A DNA stretch of 64,000 bases from the NCBI RefSeq assembly GCF_030272615.1, contig NC_081407.1, positions 264,170,574-264,234,573 of the forward strand, in the 5' to 3' direction. Made by a program: the position numbers and the translations under genes. Below the pieces are notes generated by a model. The model did not search any database. It had not been told where the DNA came from and worked only from the letters and a program-made list of their open reading frames with translations. This stretch comes from Cryptomeria japonica (taxonomy: Eukaryota; Streptophyta; Pinopsida; Cupressales; Cupressaceae). Numbering within the stretch: position 1 is the first letter of the stretch; each line of letters opens with the position of its first letter. This document shows positions 12,210 to 24,588 of the stretch, piece by piece.

Positions 12210-12653
12210 TGTTGGATTTTGCCAAGATCAAGGGCACAATGAAAAGCATAAAAGAGACAATAGAATGACAAGAACAAACTGTATTCTCATCAATATACAA
12301 AATGATCAACTGGATTAACCAATACAATGAATAGAGGCCTGCTTATATAGGCAAGGTCATATGGATGTATGAGCACACAAATATGACATGTGGCTCAATG
12401 AGAAACAAGGGTAGGTAAGAAATACTAAGGGTAGGTAGGAGAAATAATATAATATTCCACAAGAGGTGGATGACCCACCGAATGTGGAGTGTAACAGCAA
12501 AATAAGACCACAAAAGGTGGAATTTCTCCTACAAGCTCTATCCCTAAGTGCACACTTCCCAAAGTGTCTCAATTCCAAATTACGATGAGATGCATTATCC
12601 TAAGTTAACTTAAGTGTAATAATATCCAAAATGAATATTTATTTACACCAACA
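12210..12653 (-). repeat. 3' LTR of element C
   Basis: 444 bp, TGTTGGATT...ACCAACA, nearly identical to 18558-19005. A TATATA box on the minus strand is at about 12344-12354. The 4-bp length difference is a duplicated AAGT in the right copy near 18960. Confidence 0.95.
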
Positions 12654-12922
12654 CCCCCCCTTAAGTGCAACTTAGGGGAATGAAGACTCAAGTCAATAAT
12701 GCAAGATGGGTCCTGGCTACTAGGCCATGATAGGTACCCATGTACAATATGCAAATGCAAGCAAAACAATACAATGCAATCTCTCACAAATGGAGAAAGG
12801 GAGAAAATCCAGTGGGAAAAAACTCCCCCCCAAAAGAGAGATGAATGTACAAAAGACTCTCAAAGAAGAAGGACAAAACCTCAAGGAGGAAAATGTCCCC
12901 CCCATAAGAGAGGAAGGAGAAG
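12654..12922 (-). other. Polypurine tract and 3' untranslated region of C
   Basis: On the element strand AAGGGGGGG (12654-12662) touches the 3' LTR and is the plus-strand primer. The rest, down to the gag-pol stop at 12923, is non-coding. It resembles the corresponding stretch of element D (CTTAAGC/GACTTAGGG block and GGGAAAAAACTC). Confidence 0.85.
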
Positions 12923-15900
12923 TCAGCTGACCCCCCCTAATGACACATCCCGCACCCCCAAGAGAGCTCGCAACTGCTGGAACTTACTCTCGGTGAAAGG
13001 TTTGGTGAATATGTCAGCAACCTGCTCTGCTGTAGGACAATACTACAAATCAATGACCTACTCTTGGATGAGCTCTCGGATATAGTGCATATGAATCTCG
13101 ATGTGTTTGGTCCGCTGGTGCTGGACCGGGTTCTTCGAGATCGCAATGGCACTCTGATTGTCACAATGTAGAACTGTCGGTCGTGGAGTGGTGAAACCAA
13201 ACTCTATGAGAATCTGCTGGAGCCAAATGGTCTCAGTCACTGCGTTAACAGCGCCTCGATACTCAGCCTCAGTCGAAGAGAGAGAAATAGCATGTTGCTT
13301 CTTGCTCTGCCAACAAATGGGGCCCGAACCAAGGTGAAAACTGTAACCAGAAGTAGACTTACGATCAACTAGATCGCCAACCCAATCAGAGTCTGTGTAA
13401 CCAACCAAGCGAAGTCATGTGCCTGCTGCATAGTGAATCCCATAGTGATGTGTACCCTGGATGTAATGTAGAATGCGTTTGGCGGCTTTCCAATGAAGCT
13501 CATGTGGTTCCTGCATGAAGCGAGAAACCATGCCAACTGCAAATGAAATATCAGGGCGTGTATGAGTCAAGTAGATGAGACTACCCACAAGCTGACGATA
13601 CAAAGTGGCATCAACTAGTGGAGAAGAACACTGAGCCTCAAGCTTGACTCCTGAAAGAAAGGGAGTCGGGGCAGGCTTACAATCAGCCATATGAAAGTGT
13701 GCAAGTAGATCAAGAGCATACTTGGGCTGCGATAGAGTAATCCCGGAAGATGACTGTGAAATCTCTATCTCAAGAAAGTAGTGCAAAAGACCCAAGTCAG
13801 TCATAGAAAATCTGTCATGCAAAGCAGATTTGACCCTGCTAATGATGGATGAAGTACTCCCTGTAATGATCAAGTCATCAACATAGAGCACAAGTATCAA
13901 GTGAGAGTCATCCTGTCGCAAAATGTAGACATTCGGATCGGAATGACACCTGGTGAAACCTGCGGAGAGAAGAAAGGAATCCATCTTGGCATACCAAGCC
14001 CTGGGGGTCTGCTTAAGGCCATAGAGAGATTTCCTTAGTCTGCAAACCAAGGAAGTATCATGGATGAAACCATGTGGCTGCTCGATATAAATCTCCTCAT
14101 CAAGATCACCATGAAGAAAAGCACTCTTCACATCCATCTGATGTACAGCCCAACCATGAGCTGCAGCAATAGCAAGTGTCAAACGAATGGAGTTCATCTT
14201 GGCTACGGGTGCAAAGGTCTCAATATAGTCAACACCTGCAGCCTGCGAGAAACCTTTTGCAACAAGCCGAGCCTTATACTTATCCACACTACCATCCACT
14301 GCAAACTTGGTCCGATAGATCCACTTACATCGAACCATCTTTCTCCCCTTAGGGAGATGGACAAGATCCCATGTGTTGTTCCTTATCAAGGAACTATACT
14401 CTTCCTCCATACCTTGGTCCCACTCAAGAACCCGTGATGCTTCCCTAAATGTCTGTGGATAGGAAGCGGTAGCAATGAATGCATGTGGAAGATCTTGATG
14501 TTGTGATCGAGTTCTCCATGTATCCAAAGGATCCCCAACAAGAGAACCCGTGGACTCAAGTGTCTATCGAGCCCAACGAGGTCTGGGTGGAGGGGGAGAA
14601 TGAGGCTCCTCAACTGCAAGTGGACCCTGCGGAGGTGGAACCATGCAAGTCGGAGTTGAGGGAGTCTCATCATTAGAATCACTAACATCACTATCCACAA
14701 TGGAGGAAGGTGGAGGAGGTAGAGAGGCTAAGCTAGGAGAGCTTTCCTCAAAGTGAACACTCCTCTCAATGAATACCTCATGTGTCTCTGGATCCATCAA
14801 TCTATATGCCTTAACACCCTCAGGATATCCAACAAATATGCAAGGTCGACTCTGAGGTTCCAATGCCTTGTGTTTCTGTGGAGGTATGCGAGCCCATGCT
14901 GGACACCCAAAGACTCTGAAATGTCTTACAATCGGTTTCCTACCAGCCCAAGCTTCAAAAGGAGTAATACCTTGCAAAGCTTTGTGAGGAACCTGGTTCT
15001 GGATGTGTGTGGCACAACTGATAGCCTCTGCCCAAAAGGCGGGATCAAGAGAACGTGCATGTATCATACAGCTAGCCATTTCTTTGAGAGTTCTATTCTT
15101 GCGTTCTGCAACCCCATTCTGCTGTGGAGTCTATGCAACAGAATGCTGAAGATCAATCCCCTCAAAGGTACAAAAATCCTCAAGTCTCTTGTTCACATAT
15201 TCCCTTCCATTATCTGTGCGAAGAATCTTGACCACTTTCCCTGATTGCTTCTCCACACGAGTCTTGAAGTCCTGAAATCTATCAAATATTTCACTCTTAT
15301 GAATGAGAAAGTAGACCCAAGTGAAGCGGGAGTAGTCATCAATGAAGGTAAGAACATAGCGGGCCTTACTGAATGAAGGTGCTGGAAATGGACCTGCTAC
15401 ATCACTATGAACAAGTTGAAGAACTTCCAAAGCTCTCCAAGTTTTCTCTTTATCAAACTTCTCTTTGGGATGCTTGCCCATGGAACAACCTGAACATACA
15501 CCCTCTGAAAAACTGATTCGAGGAAGACCTGTGACCATGTCTTTAGTGCTTAGCTGCTGAAGATAGCGGTAGTTGAGGTGACCAAACCGCTCATGCCATA
15601 GCTTACTTTCTGAATTTGAATGAGTAAGCAAGGCCCTAGAAGGTGAACTTGGCACAAAGTGGGAGAATGAATAAAGTCTAGAGTTGTCATTGACTTGTCC
15701 CACTACTACCAAGGCATCATCATCAAGTTCCTTTACCACAACTGAATCTGGGGTAAACTCAACCTTTTTCCCATTCCCATAGTGAGTGATTTGGTAGATG
15801 GAGAGAAGGTTGGTAGACAAGTTAGGAACATAGAGAACATTCTCAAATGTTCTATCATCCATGTCAACTGAACCTTTTCCTTCAACCTCTACTTTTGTGC

Positions 15901-16993
15901 CATCACCTATGTAAATGTGAGGTACCTTAGATGGTTCCAATGAAGAAAACTGCTCCTTTGTAGAACCCATGTGATATGAGGCACCTGAGTCAAGTATCCA
16001 TTGCTGTGAAGAACCTGTTGTAGCCACAAATGCTTGCCCTTTTCCCTTAGACTGTGAGGAAGAGGAAGGAGTTGAATCCTTCTTTGTGTAGGCGGATGGC
16101 AAGTTGATGTTGTTTTTCTTGAGAAGATTGGTTAACTCATCAACTTGCTTTGCGTGGCATCGATGCTCATCATGACCATACTTTTTGCAATATGCACAAG
16201 TTGGTTTATCCTTCTTAGGTGGTGTCCCCTTCTTGGAAGAGGATGAAAAATCGCCTTGTGATGGAGAGGATGATTGTCCTTTTTCCTAGTGTGGTTTAGA
16301 CTTGGATTGCTTCTTCTTCTTGTTGGAATCTTTGCCTTGACTTCCTTGATTTCCTTGATTTGCTACCAAAGCCTTAGACTTTGAAGACTTGAGAAACCCC
16401 ATGTTCAACAACTTAGTTTGTTCCAATATCAACATTTCTGTGAAAGCATCAAATGAAGGCATAACATAAGAACTCCCCACTGTCAAACGATGAGTTTGGA
16501 AGCTAGATACAAATGCTGCATATTCTGGTGCAAGCTTGTCCAACAAGTTGAATATCAATTGAGCATCCTTCTTGTCAATTCCACAATCCTTTAGCTTTGC
16601 TCTTAGCTCATTTGCTTTGGTTACATAATCTTGAATTGTATCAAAATTCTTGGGATCTAAGTTGGTGAGCTCATTATCAATCTGATAGCCTCTGATTTCA
16701 TCAACTTGTCCATACAATTTTTGAAACATATCCCAAGCCTCTTTAATTGTTTTACACTTCTCAATGTGGAAAATGAGGTCATCTGATACATACTTGCGTA
16801 AGGTTCCAAGAGCCATGCAATTCTTTGTGAGCCATTCTAATTGAGCATTTGGATCAGCCTTAGGATCAGGTGGTGCTGTTATTGTTCCATCTATGTACTG
16901 TGTGAGACCCTTTTCCATTAGTTTACTCCATACTTTAATTTTCCATGATGCATAATTATGTGGAGTTAATGGTGGAAACTTATTAGGACTCAT
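12923..16993 (-). pseudogene. Element C gag-pol polyprotein, single frame with five stops
   Basis: 1357 codons in one frame from ATG at 16993 (an in-frame upstream ATG at 17038 is also possible) to TGA at 12923. Gag with a UBN2-type domain (residues about 10-230), CCHC knuckle CAYCKKYGHDEHRC (about 16190), protease WILDSGASYHM (about 16000), integrase (WHERFGHLNY; CSGCSMGK; HSDVAGPF; RTDNGREY; TPQQNGVAERKNRT), RT (YVDDLIITG at about 13880) and RNase H (YTDSDWVGD, STEAEYRG, CDNQSAI). All catalytic residues I can locate are present. Premature stops: TAG at 16286, 15131, 14564 and 13058, TGA at 13415. There is no frameshift. All five fit C-to-T or G-to-A changes from Gln, Arg or Trp codons. Ty1/copia assignment is certain; the sub-lineage is not. 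Confidence 0.95.
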
Positions 16994-18544
16994 TGCAACA
17001 AGAATGGAAAGAGCACAAAGAGAGGCACAATCACACAATACACCCCCCCAAATTCACTCAATCAAAGAACCCCCCCAATGTGATGTTTTCGGCACTTTAT
17101 AAGTAGTGTGTATACAATGGGCCACTTGCAAAAAATGGCAAAGTGGAATTCTGATTTACAATTTTACAACTGCCTCAAGAAAGCCAAAAGAGACTCAAAC
17201 TGATAATGCAAGAGATCTAACTAAGATCCAAGCAATTTACAAGTACCTAATAGGTCAAATAAGACCAATATCTGAAAGTACAAATTCCACTCAAAATCTC
17301 TAAAATCTGATCATAGATTCTGAAAGTAGACGAAAAAATAAGAACTTTCAAAAAAAATGGCACCTGAAAAGGAGGTCATATGAGCTCAAATGAGGCCTTT
17401 GAAGTTGCAAAATTGAGGATTGGACAGGTACAGCTGAGAGAATCCAAAAATTCTGAAACACCTGTGCACCAAAATCAATAAATAACCACACCACTATGAA
17501 TATCATGAAATTTTAGCCCATTTCAAAAAAAATTGCACCAAAAAAGGAGCAAAAATGAGCAAGATATGGCCTTCCAAAGTTGGACTGCAAAACTGAAAAG
17601 CCCAATCGAGAGGGGTCAAAAAATTTCAAAAAATGCTGATGTGGCGCTGATGTCAGAAAGTCACTATGTTAAATTTGACAGCCGTATGACCGTCACAAAA
17701 ACTTTGCCTCCTTGCTGACTGAGCGTCTGTACTGTACGAACAGCTGACTGTGCAGGTGACTGTGCAGGCCGTACGGATGACGTGGCACTGTACGGACGCG
17801 ACGTGGCTTTGTGACTGGGTAGACCGTACGGTCGAAGTGGCGCAGTACGTGTTGTACGGAGGTCTATTTTTGGGCCACATGGCGGGGTCCTATTGCTGAC
17901 GCGGCACTAGAGGCGGAGGCCGTCGGGTTCAGGTCTCGGCGCGAGCGATGGTAGGAGTACCGGCGGGAGGAGAAACCGAGGCGACTGGTGGAAACCGAGG
18001 CGGCCGGGGGAAACCGAGGTGGAGGGCGGGGGAAGCGCCGGGGACCTGTGGGTGCCATCGGCAGGAGCTATGCGTTGCCGGCGGGGTCACGGAGGCTGGC
18101 ATCAGGTACGGGTCTACGGCTGCGTCGGCGTCAGGTACGGGTCTGCGGGTACGGGTAGCCTGCGGAACCTGTAGAAAGATGCAGTGTATGGCACACGGGG
18201 GGGTCTTCGGACCCCCAAACAAAACCCTTTTTTTTGTTTTTTGTTTTTTTTCAATTTTTTTTGCTTTTTCAATTTTTTCGAAATGCCCCCCTTTTTTTTT
18301 TCAAAAAAAATAAATTTTTTCTGTAAAATTTTTTTGAAATCCATACGAAAATAGGCAAAATGGGGAAAAAAAAATTTCTCACCAAAATAGGTCGACTTTA
18401 TAATCAAAATTTATGGAAATGGCCTCCTGGATTCAACGGTGATGTCCAAATCGTTGTATGATGCCCCCAAAAAATGAAGATCCCCAAATCCGAAAGTAGA
18501 AGCCTTCCACGATGTCTCCAAAAACTGATCAACGAAGCCCCAAT
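16994..18544 (-). other. 5' leader of element C with a GC-rich block
   Basis: 1.55 kb between PBS and gag. The gag-proximal part is AT-rich. About 17690-18195 is strongly GC- and CpG-rich, with repeated GTACGG (17770-17860), three GGAAACCGAGG units (17971-18022) and two TCAGGTACGGGTCT units. It is followed by long T and A homopolymer runs (18220-18375). Reading frames here are short by-products of base composition. The block is exceptional against the otherwise AT-rich, CpG-poor window. Confidence 0.8.
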
Positions 18545-18557
18545 AGCTCTGATACCA
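18545..18557 (-). other. Primer-binding site of C (initiator tRNA-Met)
   Basis: On the element strand ATGGTATCAGAGC follows the 5' LTR directly. TGGTATCAGAGC is the standard plant initiator tRNA-Met primer site. Confidence 0.93.
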
Positions 18558-19005
18558 TGTTGGATTTTTCCAAGATCAAGGGCACAATGAAAAGCATAAA
18601 AGAGACAATAGAATGACAAGAACAAACTGTATTCTCATCAATATACAAAATGATCAACTGGATTAACCAATACAATGAATAGAGGCCTGCTTATATAGGC
18701 AAGGCCATATGGATGTATGAGCACACAAATATGACATGTGGCTCAATGAGAAACAAGGGTAGGTAAGAAATACTAAGGGTAGGTAGGAGAAATAATATAA
18801 TATTCCACAAGAGGTGGATGACCCACCGAATGTGGAGTGTAACAGCAAAATAAGACCACAAAAGGTGGAATTTCTCCTACAAGCTCTATCCCTAAGTGCA
18901 CACTTCCCAAAGTGTCTCAATTCCAAATTACAATGAGATGCATTATCCTAAGTTAACTTAAGTAAGTGTAATAATATCCAAAATGAATATTTATTTACAC
19001 CAACA
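18558..19005 (-). repeat. 5' LTR of element C
   Basis: 448 bp, nearly identical to the 3' LTR at 12210-12653. A TATA box (CCTATATAAG on the minus strand, 18690-18699) is the likely promoter core. Confidence 0.95.
18690..18700 (-). promoter_or_regulatory. TATA box of element C
   Basis: GCCTATATAAG on the element strand, a near-consensus plant TATA box, conserved in both LTRs. Confidence 0.6.
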
Positions 19006-19010
19006 AAGAT
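19006..19010. repeat. Target site duplication of C, right copy (AAGAT)
   Basis: Exact match to 12205-12209. Confidence 0.93.
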
Positions 19011-20155
19011 TATAAAGTCTCATAATCTGGTATGTTAGGAATGTCAATTGGGAAATAAAATTAGAACTTCTTTTAAGAGCATACAAGATAAATCTAATGA
19101 TGTGCTTGATTTGATTCATACTGACTTATATGGTCCAGCAAGGACCAAAAGCTTTTAAGGTAATAGGTACTTCATGCTAATAATTGATGATTATTCTAGA
19201 ATGATGTGGGTGACTTTTCTAAGGGAGAAATATGAAGATTTTGAGGAATTCAAGATTTTTAAAGAAAAGGTGGAAATAGAAACTGGATTGAAAATCAAAT
19301 GTTTGAGATCAAATCAAGGCAGTGAGTTCACATCTCATGAATTTAACAGTTTTTGTGAGATAAATGGAATTAGGAGACAATTATCTGCACCTCAGACTCC
19401 TGAGTAGAATGGAATAGTGGAAAGGAAGAATAGAACCATTTTGGATGCAACAAGAACCATGATGATGGAAGCCAAATCGCCTCACATATACTAGAGAGAA
19501 GTAGTGAGTATAGCAGTCTATACATTCAACAGAGTTCGTATCAAAGGTGAAATTGGTAAGAATCCATGAATTATGGTTTGGACATACACCCACTCTTAAA
19601 TATTTCAGTGTTTTTGGAAGTAAATGTTATATCAAAAGGGATGATTCAATTGGGAAGTTTGATCCTAGATGTGATGAAGGTATATTTCTTGGATATTCAA
19701 TTCATAGAAAAGAATATAAATGTTATAACAAAAGATTGCATAAAATTATGGAGAGCACAAATATGAAAGTGGATGAGAAATACAAAGATCAATCTATATC
19801 ATATGACAGAGAACCGGTAGTGGAAGTGATCATAACTGATCCGACAATGCCTCAACCGGTACAAGACACTGAGAAAGTTACACCAGTACAATCAAAAAAT
19901 TCAACTGTGACTGATGATCAGAACAAAGAACCTGAAGTTTAGCTGACACCAAGGTATGTAAGATTAAATCATTATGAAGATCAAATCATTGGGCATAGGA
20001 CCAAGGGAGTTATGGCAAGAAGAAGACTACAAAATGAAGAGGTGTGTCTTATTTCTCAAATTGAACCAGCATATGTTATTGAAGCTTGTAAAGATAAACA
20101 TTGGTTAAAGGCTATAGAAGATGAATTTGATCATATAGAGAAGAATAAAACTTGG
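19011..20155 (+). pseudogene. Element B integrase core to start of RT (interrupted by H)
   Basis: Continues the integrase: zinc-finger half CQECQLGNK, core HTDLYGPA (about 19122), IDDYSRMMWV, CLRSNQGSEF (the central catalytic Asp replaced by Asn), and PQTPE-stop-NGIVERKNR with the catalytic Glu retained. The GKNPYELWFG and FGSKCYIKRD region of copia integrases follows. A frameshift lies near 19550 and stops occur near 19158, 19407, 19490 and 19940. The segment ends in the RT N-terminus EKNKTW at 20155, where H is inserted; RT resumes at 43962. Confidence 0.9.
20151..20155. repeat. Target site duplication of H, left copy (CTTGG)
   Basis: CTTGG before the left LTR of H. The exact copy is at 43957-43961, where the RT frame of B resumes. 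Confidence 0.95.
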
Positions 20156-21561
20156 TGATGCTCTGCAAAATGGGTAAAAGTTTAGACTAAAGCCTGTGGT
20201 CATATAACACACAAAAACACAAGAAACCGTTAGTGTTAATCAACCAAAAACTATTCTAAGTAGGAATATCAAAAGGGACACTAAAAAAATGATAAGATAT
20301 TTAACTATGGAAGCAAATACAACAAGGCATCTCCAAATGCCTTCTACCATGCTCTTAGCTCCTTCTCCCTTGTTCCTCTCCTCTCCAAGTTCCAAATTAG
20401 TGTATCTCTCAGCAGCTTTTTGCACTATGGATGCTTATGAAGATTCAAGATTGTAGATGATTATGACTTATGACCTATGCTATGCAAGTGTGAATAAAAG
20501 CTGAAATAAGAGATTTATCTAATTAACTAATTTATTTTAAACCAAAAGAGTAAATATGATGCTAAATTCTCTCTAGAAATGTCTATAGATTAAATGCATA
20601 CAAGTTTTTAGGATCTGGATTATGAAGAAATGGGCTCTATTTATAGGGAAAACGGAGCAATGGATGGTTGAGATTGAGTAATCTCAACAAGGGTCAGGAT
20701 TGAAAGATATCAAATACATGTGAAGGCTTTCAACCCAATCCCAGGATGACAAGTGTCAATATGAGATAGGTTGAGAGGAGAGGTAATAAGCATTAAATGC
20801 TTGATATGACCTGAAGGTTAACTTGGGAGTCAAGGTCAAGGTTGGGTTGAGTGAATAAATTATTTATTCAAAGAATAAAGTTTTTATCCAATGGATAAAC
20901 TCTTGTGCAAAGGTTAAAGGGATAACCATGGTCAAAGCAATAAATGCTTGAGGAGACACATGAGTCACATGAGGGTTGAGTTAGGGGTTAAACATAAATG
21001 GTCATGTAAGAGCCATAAGTGCTTTGGAAGACTTTAGAGGTTAAATTGTTTAACACACCAAACATTTAATGCTTTTCAAAGACTTTGAAGTTTTTGAGAA
21101 GTGACTCCAAGTTGCTTAAGAATGTGACAATAATTAGGGGATGGATTAGGCTAATTAGGAAGGGGTTAGAAGAATCTAGAAGGGGGTTTTTAGGAGTGCA
21201 AGTGGATTTGGTGGGTGAGGGAAAATAGGATTTTAATTAAAATAAATTAATTTATTTCAATTTATGGTTGCAACTTGCATTTGTAGGAAAATGCAAGTGG
21301 GGGGGGAATAATGATCTATTTAATTTATTTAAAAGAGGAAAGAGGATTAAATTGAATAAATAGTATTTATTCCTTTAATTGAGTGTGAATTTGGTTGAAT
21401 GAATTAATTAAAATAAATTAAATAATTTATTTAATTAATAGGAAAATGTTTGAAGATGAATTAATTAAATATTAATTTAAATAACTGATGGCTAGTGGAT
21501 TTTTTATCAAATAAATATGAAATATTCATTTAATTAAAATGGACAGATTTATGTGACTACA
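20156..21561 (-). repeat. 3' LTR of element H
   Basis: 1406 bp, TGATGCTC...GACTACA, homologous along its length to 42544-43956 with scattered substitutions and small indels (for example an 18-bp gap near 21315). The polypurine tract abuts its right end. Confidence 0.95.
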
Positions 21562-21575
21562 TTTGCCCCTCTTTG
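21562..21575 (-). other. Polypurine tract of H
   Basis: On the element strand CAAAGAGGGGCAAA ends exactly at the LTR border. It is the expected plus-strand primer. Confidence 0.85.
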
Positions 21576-21930
21576 AGATGGTGCAGTTTATCGCGTTGTT
21601 TCAAAGAAAGAAAAATAGGTGTGAAGAAATGCCCCATAAAATTTTAATTTAGTGGGTGGTATGCCCCCTCGAGAGATGGGCCAAAAAAATTTGAAAAAAT
21701 CGAGCGATCTCTCGAAAAAGAATGAAAATTGGGAGGGTGGTAGAAGAGAATATTTTAGCAATGCTAGTGAAAAATAGAAGAAATCGGAGATCAAATGGAG
21801 AAATGGGAGGCTCGGGTAGTTCACAGGGACCACAGCGGTGAGCAGGGGAAAATTAGGGTTATGGCGAAGGTTTTATATGGGGAGAAAGGGGTGAAAATAG
21901 GCTCATTTGCATTCGCGGCCATAGTAAAAT

Positions 21931-22302
21931 TTGAGCTCTAGGAGTGATCGTTTGGAGGAACAAGCAGCAGTCAAGATGTCAGTTCTTAGAGCAGAGCACC
22001 ACTTAGAGTGAGTTGGGGTTGGAGTAGGAGCACAGGGTCCTACTGGGGAGGTGATGAGGGAGATTTGACGGGCACAAGTGGAGATAGAGTATTGGCGGGG
22101 GTTATACGAGTAGATGGTGCCAAGTAGTCAGCGAGCACTGAGCTATTCCTAGATGCAGCAAGCGAGATCAGAGTGGTCTTAGAGGTTGCAGAGGAGTGGT
22201 GGTGTAATGGGTCCGCCACAGAGATATAGATTAGGTGGTGCGGGGGCTAGTGGGGGAGCAGGTGGTGATGGTGGTGCAGCATCCGGTCAGAGTAGCATCT
22301 AA
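21931..22302 (+). pseudogene. Decayed antisense reading frame in the 3' spacer of H
   Basis: Read on the plus strand, opposite to gag-pol, one frame from about 21931 to TAA at 22300-22302 gives protein-like sequence (RLEEQAAVKMSVLRAEHHLE, then MVPSSQRALSYS, MQQARSEWS, MGPPQRYRLGGAGASGGAGG). It is interrupted only by TAG and TGA codons, each explicable by a single C-to-T or G-to-A change. The C-terminal end is Gly/Ala-rich. Tat-lineage elements such as maize Grande are known to carry an extra antisense ORF in this position, so a relic of such an ORF is the likeliest reading. I cannot assign a domain, and the N-terminus is unclear. Confidence 0.45.
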
Positions 22303-24469
22303 GAGAGCATTTTGTATGCATGCATTTTATCATTGTCATTTTGGACTATGTCTTGGATGGCTCTTGGTAGCCGATATTTTGGACATCATTGTACTCTAAT
22401 ACATGTATATTTGTGGTGATATGATATGATATGATATATGAGGAGATCCCATATTTTGTGCTCATATGCATTTTGATGTCATGTATGGATGCTTATGCAG
22501 GATGATGATTTTATGATTTTATGCTCAGATGGATAGTTGTACTTGCTATATGTATGTTTTAATGAGATGATTCCTATATGCATGTCTGATGATGATTCAT
22601 TTTTACATGATGTCTATATGCATATTTTATGATGTGATGCTGATTTGTGGATGTAGGTTGATATATGTGTTCATGATGTGTTTGGTGACTTAATGTCTTA
22701 TGTATGTAATGCCATGATGGTTATGTGTGTATAATGAAATGATGATTATGATGGTACTTTGGATTTTATGTTTTGATGAGATAATGAGATAATGATGTGT
22801 AATGATGTTTACCATATAATGTGCTAAAAATGAATGATTTTATATATGTAAATGCATCTAGATGGTTTGTTAGATGAATGTAATATGGATAAACAAATGT
22901 AAAGTACAAATGTTTAAATAATGATTTGTGAATGAATGCATATGGATAATGTATGAACCAATGTTGAGACATGATTTTGTTTGATGATTCTCAATGTCAG
23001 AAAATAGGATGAAGTGAAATGATAATGCAACTTATGAATAACTGCACCTTAATGCAATTAAAAAGTAGAATGAATGCATGTTGGTAATGAATCCTAAATG
23101 AAATGAATTGAATGAGTATAAAAATATACTAAATGGATAAATGAATTCACTTAACTAACAGATAGATAAATAGATGTATGCAACGATAAATGATGATAAA
23201 TGATGATTGGTAACTGACATTAAATGAATGCATAGTAATGGTTAATATAATCAAGGACATTTGTATCATATGAATGAATCTAAATGTCATGATTATGCAA
23301 TGATAAAATGATATAATAAGATTAATGTCAATAAATGATAATGAACTATATGTAATTTTATGCAACGAAATGGTATGAAATGCACTTGATGCAAATGCAA
23401 CTAAATGTAATGATGATGATATGATCATGATAGATGAATGCAAGGTTGTTTAGACTTTGCATGATGCACTGATGATGTATCAGAGTACTCTGTCGTGATT
23501 GTATCCAGGACTAGCTCAATTTTCACATAACTGCTCATATTAACTTTGTTCACACTTGCATACAGAACTATGTATATGAATAATGAATGAGTAAATGGAT
23601 GGGTGATATGCAACAGAATGCTAGATAAACAGATGAGATGGAATGACGATCCATAGTGCTTTATTTTCATCATTGAGCTTTTTAAAATGTTGTAAGAAAA
23701 TATAAGCAACTTGACATAATGATTCAAGATGACCTGAGTATTCTTTACATGGATTTTAATATAGCAAGTTAATACAAGCAACTTGATATAATGGATCAAG
23801 TTGACCTGAGTATTGCTTGGAGAACAAACAAGGATTATCTCCTTTCATGCATGACTTGGAATGTCCTCCTTGATCTTTTGCCGATCATATCCTAAGACAA
23901 GTTCATACAGTAATTAGAGATAAACCATTTTGGATGAGGTAGTAAGAACCAAGGATGGAACATGGTACCTGCAAGCAAACAACATATATAAAGAATAAAG
24001 AATATGGACCCCCGATAATGGTTCATGCTCATATGGTCGAGGTATATGTTGTAGTCGGCAAGTCGTAGTGATATATGACTGTATTTTGCATAAGATCACA
24101 TAGCTTAGTGAACTTCCCACATAGACACCATTAGTACATGCCCCAGTACTTCATCAGAATAATTCGCAGAAGATACATAAACAATGCTGTAGGAACCTGA
24201 TATACATAAATGAATGAATAACCTACAAATCAACCAAGTGCTTGATAGCTTTAAACAAAATTTTCTTGTCAAAGAAAATATCATCTTGTCTTTGTTTTTG
24301 TAAGGAAGGATGCATCCTTGTTTAAGACAATGGGTGCGTTGAGGTTGATTTTTTGGTTGATCAGTTAAGTGGTCATTGTTGGAGTATTTCACAATGTTTT
24401 GTTTGGTATCTTCTTTGAAAAACGTATGTACAATGTTGCCATGTTTTTATTTGTTTGATGTTTTCTGAT
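22303..24469 (-). other. 3' spacer of H, low-complexity AT-rich part
   Basis: Non-coding, dominated by irregular ATGATG, AAATGAATG and TATATG runs (notably 22390-23450). No stable unit length. Small reading frames here follow from composition. No LTR or target duplication inside, so it belongs to H rather than to another insertion. Confidence 0.6.
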
Positions 24470-24588
24470 GTTTTTGGATTTTGTGAGATATTTTTTCAAT
24501 GTTTTTGGATTTTGTGAGATAGTTTTTCAATCCTTTGGATTTTGTGAGATAGTTTTTCAATGTTTTTGGATTTTGTGAGATAGTTTTG
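24470..24588 (-). repeat. 31-bp tandem repeat in the 3' spacer of H
   Basis: Nearly four consecutive copies of about 31 bp with the core GGATTTTGTGAGATAGTTTT, beginning near 24471, 24502, 24533 and 24562. Copies differ by one or two bases or a short deletion. Confidence 0.85.

Larger units (their letters stand above)
12210..19005 (-). mobile_element. Element C: Ty1/copia retrotransposon, nearly intact
   Basis: 6796 bp, minus strand. 5' LTR 18558-19005, PBS 18545-18557, a 1.55-kb leader with a GC-rich block, one gag-pol frame 16993-12923, polypurine tract 12654-12662 and 3' LTR 12210-12653. Target duplications AAGAT at 12205-12209 and 19006-19010 are exact. The two LTRs differ at only a few positions, and gag-pol has five stops and no frameshift, so this is one of the younger insertions in the window. 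Confidence 0.96.

Noticed and set aside
17864-18407. Several Pro/Arg/Gly-rich reading frames in the GC block of C
   Set aside because: GC-rich DNA has few stops. The frames overlap on both strands, lie in the leader before gag and have no domain.
22303-24400. Minus-strand reading frames of 60-124 codons in the H spacer
   Set aside because: Composed of ATGAAT-type low-complexity runs; no protein character or conservation visible.
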